A stretch of DNA of 64,000 nucleotides, taken from NCBI GenBank assembly GCA_020633495.1, contig JACKDR010000027.1, forward strand, positions 49,870 to 113,869, in the 5' to 3' direction. The notes beneath the pieces were generated by a model. That model was given only the letters and a program-made list of their open reading frames with translations, did no database searches and was not told the DNA's origin. The position numbers and the translations under genes are program-made. This document shows, one piece after another, positions 24,173 through 32,589 of the stretch (the stretch's first letter is position 1; the number at the start of each line of letters is the position of its first letter). The DNA comes from Kofleriaceae bacterium. Its GTDB lineage: Bacteria > Myxococcota_A > Polyangia > Haliangiales > Haliangiaceae.

Positions 24173-24661
24173 TCAGTGTACGACGATGCCGCGCGGCACC
24201 GAGATGTCGTCGCGGCCGTCGCGGCGCTCCGGGACCTGCAGCGCGACCAGGTTGACCAGCGCGTCGTCGTCGACGAAGGTGCCGCGGTCCGGCACGGTCA
24301 GGCCGCCGCCGACCAGCTCGGGCACGAACAGCAGGGCGCGGCCGGCGCCGTTGTAGCCGAGCTGGACCAGCATCTCGGGCGCGAACTGCATGCAGTGCTT
24401 GCTGCAGCAGAAGAAGGTGGCGGTGACCCGGTAGAAGCCCTCGCGCGGCAGCGGCCGCAGCACCTTCGCGGCGTCGACGTCGTCGCCGAGCGTGCGGCCG
24501 CTGGGCGAGAAGTGGGCCCGGTTGTGGGTCCAGCGCTCGGGCAGGTACAGGCCGGCGCCCGGGTTGCCGTGGTTGTGGAAGTAGACCAGGCGATCGGCGT
24601 CGACGCCGGCGACCGCCTGGGTCGTGCGGTAGAGGCCACAGGGGGGAAGCTCGCGACTCAC
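24173..24661 (-). CDS. Conserved-looking protein of unknown function
   Basis: 162 residues from GTG 24661, chosen because the frame upstream becomes Arg/Pro noise. Contains RLVYFHNHGNPGAGLYLPERW, TFFCCSKHCMQFAPEMLVQLG and LVALQVPERRDGRDDI. The CCSKHC cluster could bind metal or form disulphides. No signal peptide and no family recognised. It ends 22 bases from the convergent lipoprotein and follows the nitronate monooxygenase gene on the same strand. Confidence 0.45.
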   Translation of the reverse strand: MSRELPPCGLYRTTQAVAGVDADRLVYFHNHGNPGAGLYLPERWTHNRAHFSPSGRTLGDDVDAAKVLRPLPREGFYRVTATFFCCSKHCMQFAPEMLVQLGYNGAGRALLFVPELVGGGLTVPDRGTFVDDDALVNLVALQVPERRDGRDDISVPRGIVVH

Positions 24662-24717
24662 CCGTGCATCATGGAGCGCCGGGGGCGTGCTGGCCAGGGG
24701 CGGCGGCGTGCGGCCGC

Positions 24718-25683
24718 TCACCAGCTCGGCAACGGCGGCAGGCCCGCGCGCGCCGCGGCGTACTCGGCGGCCATCCGCGCGACCAGGTCGGCGGCGCCCG
24801 GCACGTCGTGGAGCGCGCCGATGCCCTGGCCGCAGCCCCAGATGTCCTTCCAGGCCTTGGCGCCGCCCCCGGCCCCGAAGTTCATCTTCGACGGATCGCT
24901 GACCGGGAGCGCGTCGGGATCGAGGCCGGCCGCGACGATCGACGGCTTGAGGTAGTTGCCGTGCACGCCGGTGAACAGGTTGGTGTAGACGATGTCGGCC
25001 GCCGCGCCGTCGACGATCGCCTGCTTGTAGGCGGCGCTGGCGTTGGCCTCGCGGGTCGCGATGAACGCCGAGCCGACGTAGGCGAGGTCGGCGCCGAGCG
25101 CCTGCGCGGCGAGCACGCCGCGCCCGGTCGAGATCGCGCCGGCGAGCGCGAGCGGTCCATCGAAGAAGCCACGGATCTCCTCGACGAGCGCGAACGGTGA
25201 CAGCGTGCCGGCGTGGCCTCCGGCCCCGGCGCAGACCGAGATCAGGCCGTCGGCGCCCTTGTCGAGCGCCTTGCGGGCGTGGGTGATGTTGATGATGTCG
25301 TGCAGGACCAGGCCGCCCCAGGCGTGGACCCGGGCGTTGAGGTCCTCTCGCGCGCCCAGCGAGGTGATGATGATCGGCACCCGGTGGCGCTCGCAGACCT
25401 CGAGGTCGTGGTCGAGGCGATCGTTGGAGCGGTGCACGATCTGGTTGACCGCGAACGGCGCGGCCGGGCGATCGGGATGCGCCGCGTCGTGGGCGGCGAG
25501 CGCGTCGCGGATCCGGGTCAGCCAGGTGTCGAGCAGCGCGGGCGGGCGCGCGTTGAGCGCGGGGAACGAGCCGACGATGCCGGCGGTGCACTGGGCGATC
25601 ACCAGGTCGGGGTTGGAGATGATGAACAGGGGCGAGCCGACCACCGGCAGGCGGAGGCGCTGGAGCGAGGCGGGGAGCGACAT
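24718..25683 (-). CDS. Nitronate monooxygenase / 2-nitropropane dioxygenase family flavoenzyme
   Basis: 321 residues from ATG 25683. FMN-dependent TIM barrel: LRLPVVGSPLFIISNPDLVIAQ at the N-terminus, FAVNQIVHRSNDRL, VPIIITSLGA, GADGLISVCAGAGGHAGTLSPF (the flavin phosphate loop and catalytic His region) and LALAGAISTGRGVLAAQALGADLAYVGSAFIATRE. The class oxidises alkyl nitronates and propionate-3-nitronate, or acts as an enoyl-ACP reductase-type enzyme. The active-site His of the GGHAG loop is present. Probably independent transcription. Confidence 0.85.
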   Translation of the reverse strand: MSLPASLQRLRLPVVGSPLFIISNPDLVIAQCTAGIVGSFPALNARPPALLDTWLTRIRDALAAHDAAHPDRPAAPFAVNQIVHRSNDRLDHDLEVCERHRVPIIITSLGAREDLNARVHAWGGLVLHDIINITHARKALDKGADGLISVCAGAGGHAGTLSPFALVEEIRGFFDGPLALAGAISTGRGVLAAQALGADLAYVGSAFIATREANASAAYKQAIVDGAAADIVYTNLFTGVHGNYLKPSIVAAGLDPDALPVSDPSKMNFGAGGGAKAWKDIWGCGQGIGALHDVPGAADLVARMAAEYAAARAGLPPLPSW

Positions 25684-25771
25684 CCACCCCACGATGCCAC
25701 GGCGACCGCGGTCGTCGGTGCGGTGGATGGTAGCGTCGTGCCATGGCCGACGCTGAACGCGCATCGCCGGG

Positions 25772-27139
25772 TCACCCCGAGTCGCGCTCGGTCAGCTCGA
25801 TGGGGCCGTCGATCGCGAGCGCGAAGCGGCCGCGCCGGACCGGGACGATGCGGACGTCGGGGCACTTGTCCTCGAGGCGACGCCGCAACAGGATCAGCCG
25901 GCTCTCCAGGTTGTCCTTGATCGGCGGCAGCCCGAGCCACGGATCGAGGCGGAGCTCGCGGTTGGCGAACTCGCGGCGGCCGTCGCGCTGGTACGCGGTC
26001 AGCAGCTTCCACAGGATCTTGCCCGGCACGTTGCGGATCAGGTACTCGTCGTCGACGAAGACGCAGTCGTCGTTGCGGTAGAAGCAGAACCGCCGGGTCG
26101 ACGCCGCCAGGGGCACCTCGGTCGTGGTCTCGAGCTCGTCCTCGGCCTCGGGCTCGTCGTCGACCATCCGGTCGATCCCGATCGCGATCTGGTTGGCGAC
26201 GATCTGCAGGAACGCCTCGTGCCACTCGTCGAACGACAGCGGGTCGCGGCTCTCGACCGCGATCACGCCGACCAGGCGGTCCTCGACGACCAGCGGCATC
26301 GCCATCTGGCTGTGCGCGTCGGCGAGCCCGGGCAACGGGATCTCCGGGCGCAGGCCGGCGGCGCCGCCGGTGGCCTCGATGCGCTCGCGGATGGCGCGGC
26401 CGTAGCGCAGCTCCTGGCCGACGCCGCCGACCCGCAGCAGCCGCCGCTCGCGCCCGACCGTGCCGATCAGGCCCTCGCCCAGCGCGACCTCGGCGCCGAT
26501 GCCACGGGCGTCGTAGCCGTGGCTGGCGATCGTCACCAGCCGGTCGTCGTCGTCGGCCACCAGCACCAGCGAGTGGCGGAAGCCGAACAGCTCGTCGAGG
26601 GACGCCAGCGTCGTGGCCAGGAGCTGGTCGAGATCGACGGCGCGGCAGATCCGCTCCGAGATCACCTGCAGGCCTCGCAGCTCGCCGCGCCGCGCCGCGG
26701 GGTCCTCGATCGGCGGCGCCGCGCCGTCGATCGGCTCGAGGAAGTCGTCGATGCGCTCGACGGCGTCGACCTCGAAGACGTCGGCGGAGCGCAGCCGGAA
26801 CACGCCGGTCATCCCGCACTGCGACGCGATCGCGGCGATCCGCAGCGCCATGTCGTCGAACAGCGGGCCGGCGGTCTCCGAGTGATCGAAGCGCAGGCGC
26901 AGCTGGTAGGCGTCGAACGTCACCGGGTCGTAGATCTGCACCGCCGCGTGCGGGTTGTCGTCGAGGTTGCGCCGGGTCTTGTTGAAGAACTGGCACGACA
27001 GCGCGACGTGGCGATCGTCGACGAAGTAGACCTGGCTGGCGTAGATGACGTTGGGCGTGCCGTCGGCGGCGCAGGTCGCGACGATGCACGGCACGACGCC
27101 CTGGAAGCAGCGGGCCAGCGACGCCAGCGGGATGGTCAC
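25772..27139 (-). CDS. PNPOx-like flavin-split-barrel, GAF and winged-helix fusion regulator
   Basis: 455 residues from GTG 27139. Residues 1-135 form a pyridoxamine-5'-phosphate-oxidase-like barrel (CIVATCAADGTPNVIYASQVYFVD, VALSCQFFNKTRRNLDDNP). Residues about 165-340 are a GAF domain (LLATTLASLDELFGFRHSLVLVADD, AMPLVVEDRLVGVIAVESRDPL). Residues about 370-455 look like an OmpR/CadC-type winged helix (LIRNVPGKILWKLLTAYQRDGRREFANREL...LESRLILLRRRLEDK). An FMN or haem sensor feeding a DNA-binding domain is a plausible reading. Coupled to the upstream PNPOx-like gene by a GTGA overlap. Confidence 0.6.
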   Translation of the reverse strand: MTIPLASLARCFQGVVPCIVATCAADGTPNVIYASQVYFVDDRHVALSCQFFNKTRRNLDDNPHAAVQIYDPVTFDAYQLRLRFDHSETAGPLFDDMALRIAAIASQCGMTGVFRLRSADVFEVDAVERIDDFLEPIDGAAPPIEDPAARRGELRGLQVISERICRAVDLDQLLATTLASLDELFGFRHSLVLVADDDDRLVTIASHGYDARGIGAEVALGEGLIGTVGRERRLLRVGGVGQELRYGRAIRERIEATGGAAGLRPEIPLPGLADAHSQMAMPLVVEDRLVGVIAVESRDPLSFDEWHEAFLQIVANQIAIGIDRMVDDEPEAEDELETTTEVPLAASTRRFCFYRNDDCVFVDDEYLIRNVPGKILWKLLTAYQRDGRREFANRELRLDPWLGLPPIKDNLESRLILLRRRLEDKCPDVRIVPVRRGRFALAIDGPIELTERDSG

Positions 27140-27612
27140 GACGCGGCTCCCGGCAGGGGGCCGCCGGCGCCGGGCCCCGGGGACTGGTCGAACAGCTCGC
27201 GCATCTCGATCTCGACGGCGTGGCACGGCCACACCCGCAGCCGCCGGGTCAGGCCCCGGGCCATGCCGACGACGGTGAGGTGCGAGGCGAAGCGCTCGCG
27301 GTAGGCCTCGACGACCGCGCGCTCGTCGTCGCGGGCGGGGCGCTGGGCCACGACGACGCCCTTGAGCTGCACCGACCGCAGGTCGACGGCCGCCGAGCAC
27401 GCGACGGCGATCACCGGCGCCACCGCGAGGTTGGCGAGGGTTCGCGCGCCGGCCGCGTCGGGCAGGTACAGCGTGACGTGGGTGCGGTCGTCGCCGACGA
27501 CGATCGCGACGGCGCGGGTGGCCTCCGATCGACGCGCGCCGTCCCGGCTGCCGACCAGGAGCGAGTGGCCGGCGTGGAGGAACTGCACCAGGTCGGCGGA
27601 GATGAGACCCAT
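27136..27612 (-). CDS. PNPOx/pyridoxamine-oxidase-like flavin reductase-type protein
   Basis: 158 residues from ATG 27612. One split-barrel domain: LVQFLHAGHSLLVGSRDG, AVAIVVGDDRTHVTLYLPDA, TLANLAVAPVIAVACSAAVDLRSVQLKG and the end VWPCHAVEIEMRELFDQSPGPGAG, the usual late element of this fold. Flavin- or F420/haem-binding in the family; substrate unknown. Its stop overlaps the start of the PNPOx-GAF regulator, so this may be the enzyme partner or a sensor subunit. Confidence 0.65.
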   Translation of the reverse strand: MGLISADLVQFLHAGHSLLVGSRDGARRSEATRAVAIVVGDDRTHVTLYLPDAAGARTLANLAVAPVIAVACSAAVDLRSVQLKGVVVAQRPARDDERAVVEAYRERFASHLTVVGMARGLTRRLRVWPCHAVEIEMRELFDQSPGPGAGGPLPGAAS

Positions 27613-27660
27613 CCGCGGGGTCGCATCGTACGCGCTCGGCCGTGCCGGCGCCAGCGTCGG

Positions 27661-28193
27661 TCAGCGACCACGCGCAGCGGCGACCTCGTGGCGCGCGGTG
27701 GCCAGCGTGGCGGCGTCGACCGGCGCCGCGCCCGGGCCCTGGGCGGCCAGGTACACCACCAGCGCGACGAGCTCGTCGTCGGTCAGCGCCACCGGCGGCG
27801 CGGCGAGCCGGGGCATGACCCCGGCGGCGTAGCCGGGCACGACGACGGCGTCGGGCTCGACGATCGACTCGACGAGGTAGGGCACGCCGACCCGGCCGCC
27901 GCGCTGGCGCCGCGCCGCGGGCACGGCCTGGTCGCCGCCGACGCCCAGGTTGGGCCCCACGATCCGGTCGCCGTCGCGGCCGACCGCGTGACACGCGCCG
28001 CAGCCGGCGCGGCCGAAGAACAGCGCGTGGCCGCGGGCGCGCACGGCCTCGACCTCGTCGGCGGCGGCGCGGCTGTCCGGCGGCGCCCCGGCGCCCGGCG
28101 TGCACGCCGCGATCGCGATCGTCGCCGCGATCGCGAACGCGCCAGCGAGGCCGCGCAGCGGCGCCGCCGCGGTGTGCGCGCGGTCGTGGTCAT
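27661..28193 (-). CDS. Monoheme cytochrome c lipoprotein (start lost, probable frameshift)
   Basis: The clear protein begins around 28150: PLRGLAGAFAIAATIAIAAC with a lipobox IAAC, then a class I haem site CGACH (GRAGCGACHAVGRDGDRIVGPNL) and the distal Met region (GYAAGVMPRLAAPPVALTDDELVALVVYL). No ATG or GTG start exists in this frame between the signal peptide and the preceding gene. An ATG at 28193 (MTTTARTPRRRR) lies in the frame of the neighbouring gene and would join the signal peptide if one base were added or removed near 28155-28170. I read this as a frameshift or assembly indel in GC-rich sequence. Product: small electron carrier. Confidence 0.55.
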
Positions 28194-29216
28194 CGCGTCG
28201 GTCCGTCGCCAGCCGGCGGCCGGCGCGGGCGGCGCCGCCGCCGGCACGAACGTCGACGGTGGCACGTGGTTGACGACCGGCGGGACCGTGCGCAGGTACG
28301 CGACCAGCGCGGCGACGTCGTCGGGCCGCAGCGTCGACCACCGCGCGCCCATCAGCGCCATCGGGCCGACCACCGGCGTGCCGTCGTGCTTGACCAGCGC
28401 GGTGATCGCGCGCGCCAGCTCGTCGTCGCTGCGTCGGCCCAGGCCGGTCTCGGGATCCGAGGTCAGGTTGGCGGCGAAGACCTGGCCGGTGCCGAGGAAC
28501 GGCGGCAGGTCGAACGCCATGCCGCCCGCCATCGGGCGGGTCCGATCCGGCGCCCCGGTGGCGTCGAGCGGGGTGTGGCAGTGGCCGCAGGTCATCAGCG
28601 ACGCCAGGTAGGCGCCGCGCGCCGCCGGCGTCGCGGCCGGGGCGCGCCCGGACGGTGGTGGCAGCGCCGGCCTGGGCAGCGCGAGCTCGGTGTTGCCGGC
28701 GACCGCGTGGGTCACCGCCGGGACGGTGCGCAGGTAGGCGACGATCGCGGCGACGTCGTCGTCGGCGAGGTCGCGGTAGAAGGTGTACGGCATGATCGGG
28801 TACAGGCGGTCGCCGGACGGACGCACGCCCTCGCGGATCGCGGCGGCGATCTCGGCGTCGGTCCAGTCGCCGATGCCGGTGCGACGGTCCTGGGTGATGT
28901 TCGGCGACCGCCAGGTGCCGAACGGCTCCCGCACCTCGAGGCCGCCGGCGAGCCGGCGCGCGTCGTCGGGGCGGCCGTCGGCGGTCATCGGGGTGTGGCA
29001 GCCGCCGCAGTTCATCACGACGTTGACGAGGTAGTCGCCGCGGGCGAGGACGGCGGGATCGACGGCGGCCGGCGTCGCGGTCGCGGCGGGCCCGGGATCG
29101 ACGGCGGCCGCGGGCGCGGGCGCGTCGGGCCGCGCCGGGCGGTCGTCGTCGCGGTGACAGGCCGCGACCGCGATCAGCGCGGCCGCGACGGACAGGATCG
29201 AGCGGGCGTGGGTCAT
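27783..29216 (-). CDS. Di-haem cytochrome c lipoprotein; the 3' part of the open frame is not coding-like
   Basis: ATG 29216, with lipobox VAAC (about Cys 19). Two repeated haem domains: CGGCH (NCGGCHTPMTADG, about residue 70) and CGHCH (TCGHCHTPLDATG, about residue 210), each followed by PNITQD/NLTSDPETG and ending in DDVAAIVAYLRTVPAV or DDVAALVAYLRTVPPV, as in alcohol-dehydrogenase-type cytochrome subunits. Protein-like sequence ends near 28190; beyond that the frame reads Arg/Ser noise and is antiphase to the next cytochrome. The true stop may therefore have been lost by the same indel. Likely periplasmic or outer-face electron transfer. Confidence 0.7.
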   Translation of the reverse strand: MTHARSILSVAAALIAVAACHRDDDRPARPDAPAPAAAVDPGPAATATPAAVDPAVLARGDYLVNVVMNCGGCHTPMTADGRPDDARRLAGGLEVREPFGTWRSPNITQDRRTGIGDWTDAEIAAAIREGVRPSGDRLYPIMPYTFYRDLADDDVAAIVAYLRTVPAVTHAVAGNTELALPRPALPPPSGRAPAATPAARGAYLASLMTCGHCHTPLDATGAPDRTRPMAGGMAFDLPPFLGTGQVFAANLTSDPETGLGRRSDDELARAITALVKHDGTPVVGPMALMGARWSTLRPDDVAALVAYLRTVPPVVNHVPPSTFVPAAAPPAPAAGWRRTDAMTTTARTPRRRRCAASLARSRSRRRSRSRRARRAPGRRRTAAPPPTRSRPCAPAATRCSSAAPAAARVTRSAATATGSWGPTWASAATRPCPRRGASAAAGSACPTSSSRSSSPTPSSCPATPPGSCPGSPRRRWR

Positions 29217-29226
29217 GGGTGGCTCC

Positions 29227-29895
29227 TCAGGCGGCGGCGAGGTGGGGGGACAGCTCGGCCCAGGTCGGGCCCAGGACGTCGCGGGCGACCGCGAAGATGG
29301 CGTCGGCCACGGCGGGCGGCGCGGCGCCGCGCACCGCGCGCAGCATGGCCCCGCACTCGTCGGTCGACCACGCGGGCAGCATGATCGCGACCCACTCGAG
29401 GTAGCGCGGCAGCGGGATGTCGGCCTGCAGCGCGGCGCGGGTCGCGATCAGCGCGTCGTCGTCGAAGGCGCGCCACAGCGCGGCGTTGCCCTCGACCTCC
29501 TCCTGGCGCATGTGGAGGAACTGGGCCTCGACCACGGCGAGGACGTCGTCGCGCAGCGCGGCGCCGAGCGCGGCGCGCGTGGCGTCGCCGGCGCGGGCGA
29601 ACGCGGCGGCGCGCACGCGCAGCGCGACGTGGCGCGGGTGCAGGGCGCGGTGGGTCGCGGCCAGCGCCTCGGCGAGATCGGGATCGGCCGCGATCAGCCG
29701 CGGCTCGAGGTGGCGATCCTCGTGGTGGGCGTGCTCGTCGAGGAAGTCGACCGCGCGGGTGACGCGGGCGTGGATCGTCTCGGCGTGGTCGGCCGAGGCG
29801 CGGTCGGCGCCGGCGACGTCGTCGGCCAGCGTCGACAGCAGGCGGCGCAGCGCCTTGTGGATGGGGGTGTAGAGATCGACGCGAGGGGTGGTCAT
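29227..29895 (-). CDS. Hemerythrin-like protein
   Basis: 222 residues from ATG 29895, with GGAGC ahead of it. Four-helix bundle: YTPIHKALRRLLSTLADD (first His), VTRAVDFLDEHAHHEDRHLEPRL (HxxxE/His cluster), ALAATHRALHPRHVALRVR, FLHMRQEEVEGNAALWRAF. The His/Glu set matches a non-haem di-iron HHE or hemerythrin domain that binds O2 or NO, or acts in iron-sulphur repair. It starts the minus-strand gene set that contains the two cytochromes (10-base gap to the di-haem gene), consistent with oxygen or NO response. Confidence 0.75.
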   Translation of the reverse strand: MTTPRVDLYTPIHKALRRLLSTLADDVAGADRASADHAETIHARVTRAVDFLDEHAHHEDRHLEPRLIAADPDLAEALAATHRALHPRHVALRVRAAAFARAGDATRAALGAALRDDVLAVVEAQFLHMRQEEVEGNAALWRAFDDDALIATRAALQADIPLPRYLEWVAIMLPAWSTDECGAMLRAVRGAAPPAVADAIFAVARDVLGPTWAELSPHLAAA

Positions 29896-30048
29896 GGTGG
29901 GCTCCTTGGCTGGAGCCAACCTGCCACCGTCGCGATCGCCGCGTTCCTAAGAGGTCGCTGTGGGTTTCCTACAAAGATCCTACGCGGTCGCAGGCGGGCG
30001 AGATCCGCGGCCGCGGGCACGGTCGGCGCGGCCGCGGCGCGGTCCGGA

Positions 30049-30981
30049 TCACGACGCCGCGAGGTCGCGGAGCAGGTCCTGGGCCCGGCGGTTGTCGGGG
30101 CACGCGGCGGCGTACGCGCGCAGCGCGTCGGCGCTGGCCTGGGTGCCGTCGGCGCGCCACGCCACGAACAGGATCGACGGCGGCGCCCAGGTGTTCTCGG
30201 GCTCGAGCACGAGCGCCGCCTGGTAGGCGGCGCTGGCCGCGGCGAGGTGGCCGAGCTGCAGGTTGAGGTCGCCGAGATCGAGCTGGATGCCGACGTTGTC
30301 GGGGTCGTGGCGCAGGGCCTCGGTGAACGCGGCGATCGCGCCCTCGAGATCGCCGTCCTCGCGCAGCGCGCCGGCCAGGCCGATCGACGTCATCGGCATG
30401 GGGCCGCGCGCGATCGCGGCGCGCGCGATCGCGACCGCGTCGCCGATCCGCCAGCACATCCGCGCCAGCTTGACCGCGGCGAACGCCAGCAGGTCGTGGT
30501 CGGGGTGGGCGTCGTGGAGGCGCCGCGCGTGGGCGTGCAGCGCCGCGCCCAGCGGCTCGTGGCGGGTGCACGCGACCAGCTCGCGCGCGACGTCGCCGGG
30601 CGCCACCGCGGCGACCAGGTCCGGATCGTCGAGCCAGCGCGCCAGCCACGGCACGAACGGCGCGGTCGGCGCCGCGGCCAGGCACGCCAGCAGCAGCGGC
30701 ACCGCCTCGCCGCCGCGTCCCGCGCGCACCAGCAGCGCCGCGCGCAGGGCGCCGAGCCCGAACCACAGCCCGGTCGCCGGCACCGCGGCCAGCGGATCCG
30801 GCGCCGCCGCCGCGCAGAACGCGTCGATCAGCGCCGCGCACTCGGGGCGGTCCGCGCCGCTGCCCACCGCGCCGGCGACGTGGTGGGTGGCGTGGCCGAC
30901 GTCGCCAGCGGCGAGCGCGGCGCGCGCCAGCCGGACGTCGTCCTCGAAGGACGGGACCGCGCCGTGGGGAGGGTGGCTCAC
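30049..30981 (-). CDS. TPR-repeat protein
   Basis: 310 residues from GTG 30981. Helical throughout; the clearest TPR units are near the C-terminus: AGALREDGDLEGAIAAFTEALRHDPDN and LGDLNLQLGHLAAASAAYQAALVLEPEN, with the P-N-x-A-x-x-x-L spacing. The N-terminal half has looser helical repeats (LLVRAGRGGEAVPLLLACLA). No signal peptide or enzyme domain. Likely protein-protein scaffold; unknown partner. Confidence 0.7.
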   Translation of the reverse strand: MSHPPHGAVPSFEDDVRLARAALAAGDVGHATHHVAGAVGSGADRPECAALIDAFCAAAAPDPLAAVPATGLWFGLGALRAALLVRAGRGGEAVPLLLACLAAAPTAPFVPWLARWLDDPDLVAAVAPGDVARELVACTRHEPLGAALHAHARRLHDAHPDHDLLAFAAVKLARMCWRIGDAVAIARAAIARGPMPMTSIGLAGALREDGDLEGAIAAFTEALRHDPDNVGIQLDLGDLNLQLGHLAAASAAYQAALVLEPENTWAPPSILFVAWRADGTQASADALRAYAAACPDNRRAQDLLRDLAAS

Positions 30982-31033
30982 CCACGGATGATACCGGCAC
31001 CGCGCCGTCGTGACGGCGCGGCGCGCGGTGGCC

Positions 31034-31285
31034 TCAGCGGCGCCGGTAGCGCGGCCGGGCACCGCCCGGCTTGGAGGCGTGGAAGTGAGGGCCCTCGACG
31101 GTGCAGCCGTCGTAGCCCTCGGCGATCGTGCGGGCCTCGGTCATCGCCCGGTCGCCGCCACGGTCGTCCTCGTACTGGAACGGCGTGCCGACGTCGGGCG
31201 GCTGGAACGAGACGGTCGACTGCCCGGTGGTCTCATCCACCGAGACGAAGATCCGCAGCGGGACGCCAGTCAGGCGAGCGTCCAT
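31034..31285 (-). CDS. Small conserved-looking protein, possible RRM partner
   Basis: 83 residues from ATG 31285. Contains VPLRIFVSVDETTGQSTVSFQPPDVGTPFQYEDD and a His motif EGPHFHASKPGGARPRYRRR with an Arg-rich tail. Not recognised. It starts 8 bases after the RRM gene on the same strand, so it is probably cotranscribed with it; the Arg tail would allow nucleic-acid contact. Confidence 0.45.
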   Translation of the reverse strand: MDARLTGVPLRIFVSVDETTGQSTVSFQPPDVGTPFQYEDDRGGDRAMTEARTIAEGYDGCTVEGPHFHASKPGGARPRYRRR

Positions 31286-31292
31286 GCGTGGT

Positions 31293-31640
31293 TCACCAAC
31301 GCCCGCCGCCGCCGCCGCCGCGACCACCACGGTCACCGCCGCGACCGCCGCCACCACCACCGCGCGGGCCACCACCGCCGCCGCCACGTCCACCGCGCTC
31401 CTCGGCGACGCTGACGCGCATGGCGCGGCCACCGAGATCCTGGCCATCCAGATCGGCGATCGCCTTCTGGGCCGCCTCGGGGCTGCCCATCTCGACGAAG
31501 GCGAAGCCGCGCGAGCGGCCGGTCACCCGGTCCAGAACGACCGAGACCTCGACGACGTCGCCACACGCGGCGAACGCCTGCTGCAGGAGGTCCTCGGTGG
31601 CATGGAAGGGCAGGTTGCCCACGTACAGACGATTGCTCAT
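31293..31640 (-). CDS. RRM (RNA recognition motif) glycine-rich RNA-binding protein
   Basis: 115 residues from ATG 31640. One RRM: RNP2 is LYVGNL at about residues 5-10, RNP1 is RGFAFVEM at about residues 46-53, and the helix LQQAFAACGDVVEV follows. The C-terminal third is RGG/Gly-rich (GGRGGGGGG, RGG and RW), as in plant and cyanobacterial cold-responsive RBPs. RNA chaperone or cold-shock function is inferred from the family. A 9-bp hairpin lies 41-61 bases upstream of its start. Confidence 0.85.
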   Translation of the reverse strand: MSNRLYVGNLPFHATEDLLQQAFAACGDVVEVSVVLDRVTGRSRGFAFVEMGSPEAAQKAIADLDGQDLGGRAMRVSVAEERGGRGGGGGGPRGGGGGGRGGDRGGRGGGGGGRW

Positions 31641-31680
31641 ATCCAGTTCTCTCTCTTCTCGGCATCGCCGGGACGGCCGC

Positions 31681-31701
31681 CTCTCGCCGCTGCGGTGAGA
31701 G
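31681..31701. promoter_or_regulatory. Leader hairpin of the RRM gene
   Basis: CTCTCGCCG (31681-31689) and CGGTGAGAG (31693-31701) form nine pairs (one G-U) around CTG, in the minus-strand leader of the RRM gene about 41-61 bases before ATG 31640. Cold-shock RNA-binding genes often have structured leaders. The rest of 31641-31895 shows nothing recognised. Confidence 0.35.
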
Positions 31702-31895
31702 TTCCAGGCACGCCAGGGAACCCGAGTTGGCGCTCTACCACGGTCCGGACGGGGTCGCAATCGCGGGGACCTCGAGCCTCGTCGGTGCGCCGCCGTCGGC
31801 GCGTCGCGCGCGACGTGCGCGCGCGGTCGCGATCCGCCCGGAAATGCAGGCGGTGCGGGCCGCGGTGCGCCTCGTCGTCGCCGTCGTCACCACGC

Positions 31896-32483
31896 TCAGC
31901 GGAAGCTGTAGCCGACGTGGACGGCGGCGAACACGGTGATCGCGCGGTTGTGGAAGGTGTGGCCGTCCAGCATGACGTCGTCGGCGCCGAGCTGGTAGCC
32001 GACGCCGGCCCACGGCGTGACGTAGAAGTCGGCGGGCAGCGCGAAGCGCCAGCCGGCGTCGACGCCGACGCCGAGCGCGTCGTTGCGCGCCGACGCGCCG
32101 CCGCGCGCGACGTGCTGGCGGACCCAGCCGGTCGAGACGTCGACGAAGGCGCCGCGCTGCGCGGCGCGCGGGAACCACTGCAGCTTGGCGCCGGCGCCGT
32201 CGAAGTGGGCGTCGAAGCCGTCGTTGCCGTGGAACCAGCGCGGCACGTCCATGCCGTAGGCGCCGAGATCGAGGCGCAGGTGGCCCCAGCCCAGGCCCAG
32301 GTGCACCGAGAAGCCGCCGAAGACGTACGCCGTGGGATCGACCTCGAGATCGAGGTGCGCGGCGGGGGCCGCGGGCGCGGCGGCGGCGGTCGTGGTCTCG
32401 GTCCCCGCGCGCGCGGGCGCGGCGGCGGCGGCGGCGGCGGCGACGATCGACAGGATCAGGGCGAGGGTGGTCAGCGGCTTCAT
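31896..32483 (-). CDS. Putative outer membrane beta-barrel protein
   Basis: 195 residues from ATG 32483. Signal peptide (LALILSIVAAAAAAAAPARA), then a Thr/Ala linker and about eight strands with aromatic girdle residues (AYVFGGFSVHLGLGWGHLRLDLGAYGMDV, FYVTPWAGVGYQLGADDV, ITVFAAVHVGYSF). Ends SFR. OmpW/OprF-like size; no exact family. Divergent from the AraC regulator at 32590, with two tandem operator-like repeats in the gap, so it may be that regulator's target. Confidence 0.6.
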   Translation of the reverse strand: MKPLTTLALILSIVAAAAAAAAPARAGTETTTAAAAPAAPAAHLDLEVDPTAYVFGGFSVHLGLGWGHLRLDLGAYGMDVPRWFHGNDGFDAHFDGAGAKLQWFPRAAQRGAFVDVSTGWVRQHVARGGASARNDALGVGVDAGWRFALPADFYVTPWAGVGYQLGADDVMLDGHTFHNRAITVFAAVHVGYSFR

Positions 32484-32533
32484 CGGGGCCTCCTTGGCTG
32501 CCCCCAGGCTAGGGTCGGGGCCCCGGATCGCCG

Positions 32534-32570
32534 TTGACGCCAGGCGCCGGAAGGATTGACGGCAGGCGCC
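32534..32570. promoter_or_regulatory. Two tandem direct repeats, probable AraC-family operator
   Basis: TTGACGCCAGGCGCC at 32534-32548 and TTGACGGCAGGCGCC at 32556-32570: 14 of 15 positions identical, 22 bp apart start to start. This places them on about the same DNA face, as with AraC-type half-sites. They lie between the divergent beta-barrel gene and the AraC gene, 20-56 bases upstream of the latter. Confidence 0.55.
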
Positions 32571-32589
32571 AGCCGGGCATGCTCGGCGG

